From: Rhopalosiphum padi
Lineage: Eukaryota > Arthropoda > Insecta > Hemiptera > Aphididae
Reading direction: 5' to 3'
DNA: 64,000 nucleotides
Assembly (NCBI RefSeq): GCF_020882245.1
Contig: NC_083598.1
Location: 7,929,178-7,993,177 of the forward strand
Shown piece by piece: positions 40,901 through 52,900 of the stretch. The stretch's first letter is position 1. Every line of letters starts with the position of its first letter. The notes beneath the pieces are model-generated. The model searched no databases. It worked only from the letters and a program-made list of their open reading frames with translations, and was not told the origin of the DNA. A program made the position numbers and the translations under genes.

Positions 40901-43900
40901 TAATGATCGATTTATGAAAGCAGTAAGTACTTTATTATTATTATAATTTGTATTTAATATATGCGTGTACCGTTATTATGATAGCGTTTTAAACGACATT
41001 CGATTTCGTGGAATTCGAGTTTAACTTTCCATAATTTATACCATCGGCATAAACGCGCATATTATGGTTTGTGTAATTACACAACGATTATCCGAAAATT
41101 AATAGGTTTGTCACAATCACGCGTGAGAATATAATTAATGACTCTTAACGATTGATGATAATATTATTTATGCTTCGTGCGTTGTACTTCAAAGTATCTT
41201 GCGCAAATCGTGTTCTCAGGTTAGATATGTATATATATTTATATTTATATTATGATATTTACTTGTGGAGCAGAAAATACAGTGACAGATACTGCTGATG
41301 TGATACTTTGTTTTTAATTTATTTTGATTTAGAGCTGTTGACCTAGCTAGAACGAAGCTACTTATATTTTTATGAAATAATGTTGTGTATTTTTTTTCCA
41401 AAGATAAATTATTTTGACTGTGTAAAGATAAATGTCTTCTCCGTATTCCTATATTGTTTCTAGGAATTAAAAACTTATTTGCGTTTATTCAATATTAAGT
41501 ATAATATTATGTACACGTTTATCATATTTCATCAAGATAATTAATGTTTGTACTTCTATCCAGGAATAACGATTGTACTTAATATTTCATAATATTTTTC
41601 ACTTGGAATTTAATAAAATAATGACTAAACAAATAGACGAATTCTGTAAAAAATGTTAGTTAATAATTTATAGGGACAAATCTACCAATGTAATATGAAA
41701 TCAATCATAATGCCCATCTATGCTTCTATGTAACTAGTTTTATTACAATTGGCCAAAAATTATATAATGTAAAAATAATTATATAAAAATTATATTGGTT
41801 AATCCATTTGGTCCAAAGGTTATATACGATAAAATTTGATGTATAGAAGTGTAGAGTAGTTTATTATTTGTATTATAATGATACAATTTAAAAAAATAGT
41901 TATATAAAGTAATGTTTAATATAACAGCGTATTGGATATAATGTAAATAACGTGCGTATGACTTTCTTTATTAAGTATATAAAAATAAATAAAATATCAA
42001 ACATTCTGTATTCGAACAAATTTCAATGTTTTTTTTTTTTATCTGTTTTTAAACTTTGACATATTTATATGCAAAACTGACCTTAGTTACTATTTATAAC
42101 GTTAAATGACGAAAACATGTTATTTAACAATTATTTCGTATTTATTTTTACTTTATATTTGTATATAATAACTTAAGAATATTACATTTTTAACCAATTA
42201 TATGTAATCAATATTTCTTTTTATCGCAAATCGTTTTTATGTGCTTACCCTAGGATCTTTATAAACACATCTTGTACGCATAAACATTGCATCGTATAGT
42301 TATATTTTATAATTTAATGAAAGAATAACACAGTATATGTTCACCAGCGGGACTTATTGGCTCACTGACTATCCGACCGCTTGCCTTACGGTCACAAATC
42401 CCAAGTGAGTTCACTCTGTATTGTCTGTACAATCTTTTTCGATAGTCGTTTAAATTGTTCACAGTATATATTTTAATAATCACGGGGCTCGTCTTAAGTA
42501 TTTAAACAGTAATTGTCTCTTAGTTTTTTATCGATTAATTTCCATGAAATCAGTCAAGACGGTTGTGCATTATATTATGTTTTATATATTTCTATTTTTT
42601 GTACGTTTAATATTTTAATATTTATATGCTGATGACAACTATGAAACACATCGTCGTATCATCTATTACGAATATTTTGTAATTATCATGTTACTATAGC
42701 ATATCAATTAGCATTAATGGATAAATGGATAACAATAAAAATATTTTAAAATGTGGTTTGATTATTTTATAATATTTTATTTTTTTTTGCATATTATAGG
42801 TAAAGAAGTTAAAATTATTATTATGCTTTTCGATAAAAAAATAATGTCCGTCACAAAATATACATATTTTTGTAATCAAAAATTCATTTTCAAATCTGTT
42901 GAGCCTCTGAAACGAGTTTTAAACTTCTTCATTATTTTACGCGAAAAGTCTTCATGGTTATTTGACACCTTGCAGTTTTCAAAAGTTCCTGGTGTAAAAA
43001 AAAATATAAAGTTACAACACGTTAGAGTGTGTGGTTTCTTAATCGAAAACAAATCAGTGATAGTATCACCTGCATTACATTGGTAGCAAAGTAAGTTTAC
43101 ACAAACTGCAGGTCTTCGAGAGGAACAATGGTATATGTGTATTCATTTATAGGTATAATAAATGAGTCAAATCCTATTTACAAACACTTAGCTAATTACT
43201 AATTAAAATAATTTGTTACAGACAATAATAACAAATAAAATATAAAAAGTATAATAATTACAATAACGTAAAAATACAGATCCGATATTAGGAACATTAA
43301 AAAGAACAATAATCTGAACAACCATCTGCTTCATCCTGAAAATGGGACTATTTATTTGGTAGTTAACTGCTTATTAAAATGATATGTACATTGTACTACT
43401 AGTTAAACAAAACTATAACTTTAATAATAATCCTCCTATAACTATTATACATCCTTTTATATCTTACAGTTATAATATTTTATTTTGATATTTTTTATAT
43501 CATAATTTATGTAATATTTGCATTATAATTATTCATTAGTATTATAATTTATTTAGCCGTAAATTAATCTCATCGAAATTAATCTAATCTTTACCATGGA
43601 TTCTAATAATATGATTAAATAATTTAATTACAATCCAGGAAAAAATTACAATTTTATAACTGCATTTTTTTTTTTTTTTAAGTAATCACGTATAAAAATA
43701 CTACTTTGAACATTTTACATTAATAAAAAACCAAAACTAATGATACACAAAGATTAAAAAATCCTTTAATTTCTATTAAACTACACATGAATTTTGCAGA
43801 TATAATGCTTTTTGCTATTACATACCACAGTTATAATAATATGATAGCTAATAACATTAGCAGTAAGGGCTTTCGTTTCCCCAACGAAAATTACAAATTC

Positions 43901-46900
43901 TTAAAAATATCACTTTATGCCAGTTAGTTCATACGGAGTATAATTGTATACAATAACACAGGATTGCTGTACTTATCAACAATGGTAATAATTAACCATT
44001 ATAAAAAATACAGAAGATTTTTTTTTTTTTGTTTAATAATATTTATTCAAAATAAAGAACTTTTTAAAAAACATTTAGTAATTTGAAGTAATTAATAAAC
44101 TAAATAAAAATATTGGACTTTTCGCCATTTATTGTGATACATTATATGAAGATTTTAATAATACAAATATCGACAGTAGTGTTTCATATGATATAATTGT
44201 ATACTATCGTATTCGTATATTCACGTATCGTATTGTGTTGACATGTTATTACGAAAAACCTAGCCGTTTCGTAAAATCGCTAAACGTACACCATCGCAGT
44301 AAAGATCTACTGAAAAACGCAATTAATAACTCAAACGGAGAATTGCGATAAAGTGCCAAAGCGCAAAATTGCGTTACAAAAAAAAAAAAAAAAAAAAATT
44401 AAAAAAAAAACCCGTGTGTTTGTGTTTAATTATCATTAAAATATAAGTAACGACAGCGAGACTTATCTCTGGATCGATGGGTGGGTAGGGAGTGCACGCG
44501 CCTGTATTTAATATATATAAGTACTGACGTGCGCTACGCCCGCGATATTAATGAACCGGAAACTTGCCTGTAAAAAGGAGGGTTAGCACGCATTATTATT
44601 ATTAACGCCCGTTCGGTATAGCGGTCCGTCGAGAGAGAGATAGACATAAAATAATTGTTATATTATTTTCATCGTTTTTTTCTTTTCTTTTTTTTCATAA
44701 TCATTCTGTAGACCGACAGTTTTGGGCACAAGCTTCGATAATTATTATTATATTTCAGAGTCTATTATTCTATAAATTATTACATTTTGTGTGGGGTGTA
44801 TAAATTATGAAAACTATATGATAAATAGTCCGTAGGCGACGGTTGTAGAGATGTGGTACGTGCAGGACACGCGATTATTGTTATTGTATTGTATAATATA
44901 TTTATGTGATGATGTTATCGCTGTAGCGGTCGTGCGGTTGCGACCCAAAAAGGGATGAAAAACGACGGAAAGCAAACAATAACGTGAGCGGAACCGTCAC
45001 GTAGTATAGGTACCGAATAATTATTATATTATTATTAGCATAATCATCAGATAAGTATATAAATATATTAAATGTGTGTATGACATTTAGTGTGATTTTT
45101 TAAACTCGCGAATAACCGGTAAGATTCTATTTCCTACCTGTACCTTGTACATGAGGAATGAATAGATTATACCATATTATTATAATTACCGCTCATAATA
45201 AAACCTACAACGAAATCCTTACCTTTCTTCCGCCGTAACGAAATATCGTGCTTATGGTTTTGCATTTTTAAACGTCGAGCCATTTTTAAATTTAATATTC
45301 AGGAAAATATCTACATAGTTTTTAAAACTTAAAAACCACAACTTGTATAATATTATATGATATACAAAAATACAATATTCGAGATGCCGACCCACTCAGT
45401 TTAAAATAATCACCGCGCCGTAGTTCTATGATATAATATTGGTGATAAATATTTAAAAATTAATAAAAATAACTGCGAGCGAACTCTAAAGCAAAAGAAA
45501 TCATGAAAAATTTTAAGAGATATTATATACCGCGAAAGTTGGCATAAACTGAGACGACGATTCGAGGATGAGTTGAAAGAAGTATAACAGGAAGAGGATT
45601 CGAAGAAGTAGTTAAACTGCAATTTCAATATTTAGTCTACAGCACCGGAATAATATAGTGACAGACAATAAAGTGGTGGCAAATCCTCCGCCCACCACAA
45701 ACACTACAGTGTAAAAGTTTTTAATTTTTTTCCATCCTCCGCAAATACACACGCACACACTCATATATATGTATAGAACACCACCGTAAAACTGTGGTTC
45801 GCATGTCAAGTCGAAATAAACGCGTTAGTCTTACAAACACTAGCACACATATACGCACACCCAGACATATAATATATATATTATCTGTTTGCATTTTTCG
45901 GAATAGCTTTTGTTTTTAAGTTTCATTGAAAATTATTAGACTAATATATTTTTACAACCTTCGCCGCTCGAACGCGGCATCTGTTCAATGGTGTTTTAAA
46001 TTAATGGCCCACGAACCGCTATTATAGCAACAGTATAATAATATTGTCTAAGTCTACACCGACACCACAACAATCGCTGACATCACCTACACCACCTTCG
46101 TATTCGCGTATAATAATAGTGTATACGCAATATAATTTCGACGGCGATATATTTTCTCGATGTGCATGATTTAGAAGAAAAAAATTCTTTCTTCGTGTTA
46201 TTTAAGGAGACGTATACTAAATATGTCTTTAACATAGTACGAATACACTTTTGCGAAATAAACGCATTTTTAATTTTATATTTTGATATGTTTATAAAAT
46301 GTCTACGAAAACATCGACGTACACCAGTCGATATCAAATATTCGACCAATATGATATATTTATTATAATTTATAAGAATTTAAATATGGGACTGCAGCTG
46401 ATAGATACTATACAATGGATTTGTACGATATATTTACACAATTTTGTATGACAAGAATAATTGCGACGACGGAGCATTAATAATTACTCGAATAACATAA
46501 TTAGAAATAAGCACTCAAGAGTTCAACGAGCGTTCTTGGTATACGGTTTACAATTTATTCGGAAAAACTATCACTCGGATGCGCCGTTGTCTGCGGTATG
46601 ATATCATAAAAAATAGCATTAAGTCACAATATATAGGTACTGTTATATTACCGGACCGGGAGAAATCGAATACCTGACGTATTTATCTGACGAAAAATAC
46701 TTTTTCAAGATGTTGAGGAATTCTGTAACCAACAAAAACTCTAAGCACTTGAAAATAATTAATATTTGCTTTTTTAATTTAATTTAATATCTACACTATA
46801 ATATACAATAGTTTTTGATAAATATTGACACACAAATCCATATATATATACTATATAATATATATATATTTAGTATTTATAGTATATTATATTATAGTAT

Positions 46901-49900
46901 CTAGTTTTTTCAATGTGAATAATACACACACCATTTGAATAACCCGATTTAACAAAACATATTCGTCGATTTTAATATTTAAAATTTAAGACTGATCAAA
47001 TTTACATTTTTTTATTTGGCCATAAAACATCACAGGGTCGTTATTGTGGCAAGGCGATGCTACTACAACCAAATAAATAATAAGTAATCATATTTACATA
47101 ACATATTATTTGGTATTGATGTGCGCAATTATTCGGGTTGTACAACAGTTAGACTATTTATATTTAGACATTAGACTTTGTATTTTATATGATGTTAGTT
47201 GTAGTTTTTGTATTTTTAGTTTTCGGTAGACATTTTTTAGCATTATAACACTATGGGTTGTTTTTTTTTTTTTTTACTTACTTACCCGAAATAGGTGCCA
47301 AAAATAGTTACGTACAAGTCGATGAATCGTGAGTTATCTTGACGGCCGTTCGCCACTATACATAATACTATTAATATACTATTAGATTTTTATTTGGGAC
47401 GCACCAAGGCACATATTTCCTATCGATTTCCCAAATAATATAATACTATTTAAAAAAAATTGTTTACATAGTTTATTTATTGGTTTAATATTAGTTTAGT
47501 GTTCGAAAGATAAAATGATTTATATCCGTTTAAACCTCGGATCTAAAATTGTTAACTTTTTAATTATTCTTAAGGATATTTAGTACAACGATAAAAATAA
47601 ATACATATTATATACCATGTAGTGATGTACACAGTTTCTTTGGATTTTAACAATTTTCTGTTCATTATAATCTAAACACGTCTTAAAAACGGATTGTTTA
47701 TTTTTCTGTATTTTATTTTTAGTATACGTACTACAACCCACAATAATGAAGATATTTTTAAATATACCTATCCCAAAAATAAACGTACGTAAATAATAAG
47801 ATAAGTTCCTGGAATATAGATTATATTTCTTTGATATTATATGATATAATTTTGATACAAAAAGGGCGCCTACGCTCATAGCAATTTTAATCAATCTTAG
47901 TATTTATTTTTATTTCATTTTGTGATTTTCAATATTTAAATTATTAATTTTATATTCTTATATTTAACGTAAAAAGTTTACTTTTTACTATCTATACGTA
48001 GTTACATGAAAATGTTTCTTAATTTAATAAATTTGATAATATAATGCAAGTTTTAACTTACTTTCCTGTATTAAACCGATTTTATGTTCATGTTATATCT
48101 ATCAAATAATATTGAAATTTAAAGGCTAATTTAAAGATTTTTTTCGATTCACTCTTATGTTGATTTTTGTACCTACTAAGCTTAAAATTGTTTTGTAAAA
48201 ATTTACCATTTTGAAGAAAAAAAAGTACACACACTTTAAATAATCAATATAATTTATTTTTCAATTTAATAATTTTTCCATCTTAAGTTTTTTAAAGATA
48301 CATAAAAAATTTTTCTCAACATAAAAAGTATAACATTAAAATTGTTAAGTGCTATTATCAGATGTATTTGTGTATGTTTTTCAAAATATTTAATGTATAC
48401 TTTAAGCAGACTGGTAAATAAATACATATAATTATATATTTGATAGTTTTGTATTCTAATTATAATTAAGTATAAAATATTATATAATTTAATATTTTAA
48501 AAGTGAATTAATTATCAAAATACGTATATTAACTTATTTCACGTATAGGAAAATTATATTCGTTTGATCTCACACTTCGTAGAACATTTTCAGTCAACAT
48601 TCCTATGTTTTTATTTTTTTGAACTACACGAGTAGAGGAAAACGTTCTTAAGACTGATGAATCTGTTCACAGAAGTAATATGATTGGTGTTATGAAACTA
48701 TCAATTATTGTAATTGAAAGTTCACAAAATACAGAAACTTACTAACGTCTCAAACAAAACACGTGTTATATTCTATTGATGATTTTTAAGTCTAATTAAA
48801 TAATTGTTGGTTTATTTTCACAAAATATTTTATTTTTATTGAATATAATATCCGAAGTTATTGAATATTTACGATAATATTATGTACAAAAAAAATACAT
48901 ATTAAACGTATTAACGAATAACCAAGAATATGTTTTAAATAAATAACGAATTATATTCTTTATTTTTAAACAATTTCATTGTACATTATTGCTTATTATC
49001 TTTCTTTTTATACGATATATTTCTTATTTTTCTCTATTAATGTATAATACAATCCGACATCATTTTTATTTGTAATATATAAAATACCATAATAGTGCTA
49101 ACTTTGATTTGAGTGTACATAGTTTTTGACGATGATTGAACGACGTTAGAAGTCACGTTGGTCGATTGTTAACAAACTTGGACTGCTAAGGGCTTTGAGT
49201 GGAAGTTTGGTGGTAGAATTTCAAATATCAGCCGAGTCTATAGCGTATACACGACATAAAATATTATGTAGTCTAGTGATCAGTCATTCGCTTTATATCG
49301 AAAAAATGAGCTATGTAGCTGAATTGCCTATCCAAGGTGCCGTGTTATCGTACGTAGTTTTACTATTCGATTATCGCTTAATAAAAAATAATAATTATTA
49401 TAAACACTTATGAAAGTACCGTATAGCCACATAGTTCTAATAATTGTCTACGTCTATTGCTAAAAATAAATGTTTACGCGTGAGTTCAATGACGTAGATA
49501 ATATTTTTATTTTTTTGAAAATGGAACGCCTCGTCAACACGTCTTCACGAATTGCAATATGTTTGCAACATTTCGTGATTCTATAGTTCCGACAATATCA
49601 TAATTAGTTGAACATATTATAAATGACGTGTTTTTTTTTTTTAAGTTTTTAATAAACACACATATTATAATATATATTTATTATATAATGCATATCATTA
49701 TGAATGTATCCGTAACGAAGTATATGAATAATAACTGACGCGTGTCATTTTTTTCCAGTGAATTCTGGTGACCGGGCATAGCAGTTCACATGCATCACAT
49801 ATTTTTTTCTAATATTGGCCTGTGCCCCGGGGAAATGTATACCTACATGACCTTTTATATCAAACGTTAAATTATCCGTACATTATATATTATACATTAC

Positions 49901-52900
49901 TTTAGGAGCTCAGAAATGAGAAAACCTATAACATTTCCTTGAACTTTTAAGTACACCAACTGTATTCATAACGTCTCCCGTGACAATTCAGAATATTATT
50001 TATCGCTGACGTTTCTCGTATGACTATATTATTATCTTTGTATACATTACAATAATACGTATCAAATTTTTTCTAGAACCGTTTCCTTGCGATTTAAAAA
50101 AAATATTTTCCACGTGTGTACGATAAGGATTATCATACACATAAATCCCGATGGACCGGTATCCGTGCGCGTTTACGCGATTATTCCATATCAAAATGAA
50201 CCTGTATTCAGTAGATTCCATTATTTTTCGATACCTCTTGCAAATTTATCTACATGTGACATCAATATCGTTTTCAGTGCAATTGTGCACAGTCCGATTG
50301 ACAAGAAATATTTCTCATATCGATTTTAAATTATTTCCTTGTACCTATATTTAGTTAATATAATTATTAATTATCGCGATAAATTAGTTTTGAATTTACT
50401 ACGTGGATGCGTATATTCAACTTTAACAACTACATAGTGATGACCTTCGGGTTTCCTATATAGATAGTAGACGCTTCAGCGGTGCGTCTTTATACTTATC
50501 TTAGTTTTAAATATGGATTTCGCCTTTAGTTCTATCTGTGAGTTTGGTCTGGGCCGGTGAAAAAAAAGTTAGCAAATAAAAAATCGCACTCGCGATCGGC
50601 GACGTTTGTGAGGGAGAGACGAGTGGGAAGAGGACAGAAATAATATCGTCGGAAATATAAATCTCGACGCGGAAGGCGAGAAAAAAATAGTAAAAGAAAA
50701 ACGCAATATAAATAGCGTACTCGACGACCGATTGGGCATTATTCATTTTTCTTTTTTTCGTTTTATTTTCGTCCGCGGTCGTATACTCGCGTATATGCAC
50801 GTTGAACGTGTTCATCTATAATAGTGTGTGATGCGTGTCCCGCTATACGCACAAAAGTTTGACGGTGATGTATTATGGGATGTCGCCCGTGAACTAAAAA
50901 CTCTTCTTCTCTCTTCTTCTTGTTATACCTCCCTGTTCCTCTTTCTCTCTCTGTATATATATATATATATACATATACACATCTTTCTCTAAATTCTACT
51001 CGTTCCATCTTCCTCTCTCTTTTTCTCTCTGTCTGCTCCTGTCTGATCGATTCGCAGCCGATCATTGATTGCCAGCGCGGCCAGTGCGAAAAGCGCTTTT
51101 TATATAAGCGCCCGAAAATTCGCTATATACAATTGCAGGTGATCATCACACTGTCGGAATTCTCATGTCACGCGCAGACGCTGCAATGAAAAATTAACGA
51201 CCCCGGCATCTAACTCATATCTATATAATCATATTGATTTTGGGGCATATCAGACTTGCAAAATATAGAAATAAATTACGGTAATAATGATAATAATATA
51301 ACATAAAAAATACGCTCTGCTGTGCAAATATTACAATCAAAGAATCGTTGTCTAGACGGTATCCTCGCTCTTTTCGAAAATACTAATTTTGTATCATTCG
51401 AATACCCTTTTATCATATTTCCAACCTTATAACTTTTAAAAACACATTTAACACTATTCAACTTGCGCGAAACTATTGTTTCAGTTTTTATTATTATTTT
51501 ATTTTTTAACTATAAATGTTTCATTTTCGAAATGTGATTGCAGACAGACACGATGGAGGTGTGTTCCAGCGCGTCGTTGCTTGGCCAACAGCTCACTCTT
51601 GTCGAGCTTGAAAGGCTTTCGTTCATTGGGCCTGAAGAATTCGTGCAGGCGTTCGCTAAGGACAGTCCGTACATCGATTCTTCCTTCAAAGACATGAAAA
51701 AGACAAAAAATCTCGAGTCGTATGTCCACTGGTTCAACCGGCTCAGCTACTTAGTAGCATCTGAAATATGCAAGGTAAGCTTTATAATAATTCTATAGCT
51801 TACTTTCTTTTCTATATTCTAATAATTCGGTTACTTAATATTTTTTTTTTAGTTCAAAGTCAGATATTGTTATTATTCTTATTGACATATTTGCGTCATC
51901 GTTCTTGTGTTTCAGCATTCGAAAAAAAAGCAACGTGTAAAAACCATCGAGTTCTGGATTGAGACAGCCCGGGAGTGTTTCAACGTGGGAAACTTTAATT
52001 CACTTATGGCCATCATTGCAGGGCTAAACATGTCGCCAATAAGCAGGCTCAAAAAGACGGTAATACAAATAATTGATATTACCTACATTATTAGCCGTGT
52101 GATAACACGAGCTCGCCGCCCTTTAAATTGTAGTAAAATTGTATAAATTATTTTCGTTTTATCGCATTTAGTGGCACAAGGTGCAACAGTCCGCTAAATT
52201 TACCATACTGGAACAGTACATGGACCCGTCTTCCAATTTCAGCAGCTACCGATCGACGCTCAAAGCGGCTCTGTGGAGGAGCGCCGGCGCCACTGATCAG
52301 CGGCAGAGGGTTGTCATACCGTTCTTTTCGTTGCTTGTCAAAGACATATACTTCCTGAACGAAGGATGCCGTAATAGGTGATTATAATACGTAGAACTCT
52401 GCATTTGTAAGAAATACTTTGTCTTTAGCCTGTTGAAAAACATACGTAGCTTTCTCAGTACAAAGTTTGAATTAGATATACCAATAAATTCAATGATGAA
52501 ACGTTTATTTTGTATTTATTTTTCATCTTTGACAATTTTTTCTTCAAGATTATTTTATTTTTTTATGGCAGTTTTGATCCATTATGATATTTTTATGATT
52601 AGAATATACATATACCAGTATAGTTAAACAATTATTACCGAATTTATTTTTTATTTTAATATCCGTTAAATTGTAGAAAGTTATTCATGTGTATTTTTAG
52701 TGCATTTTTTCTTGGAACTAAATTAAAAATATTTAATTTATACAATTGTATTAATTAAATACAATTATTATGATATATAATCAAGATTATATATTTGTCG
52801 GTTTATTGGGTTTCTTTCTTTGTGTATATATATACAGAGAGAGAGATTTCTCAATATAATTAATATCAATCAACATACCCAATAAAAAAATTAGTACCTA

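Larger units (their letters stand above)
37708..51543 (+). other. RasGEF1 intron between REM and CDC25 exons (13.8 kb)
   Basis: GT-AG intron of 13,836 bases separating the two domains. It contains a (CT)n run at 37964-37990, a repeat ending in CACTCTGTATA at about 40080-40180, a cluster of palindromes at 40700-40852, a T/A-rich low-complexity stretch, A-rich runs at 44379-44410 and two GC-richer blocks listed separately. Frames of 100-111 codons at 42751-43086 (+) and 47580-47894 (-) match nothing I recognise and are compositionally AT-driven. Confidence 0.6.

Noticed and set aside
42751..43086. 111-codon open frame, + strand
   Set aside because: Strongly Phe/Ile/Lys-rich, deep in an intron, with no recognisable motif or splice partner.
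47580..47894. 104-codon open frame, - strand
   Set aside because: AT-driven composition, no family resemblance.
50763..51065. 100-codon Arg/Glu-rich frame, - strand
   Set aside because: The Arg/Glu bias comes from CT/AG low-complexity sequence.
51499..51737. Two antisense open frames over exon D
   Set aside because: Shadows of the coding strand; the + strand encodes conserved RASGEF1 residues.
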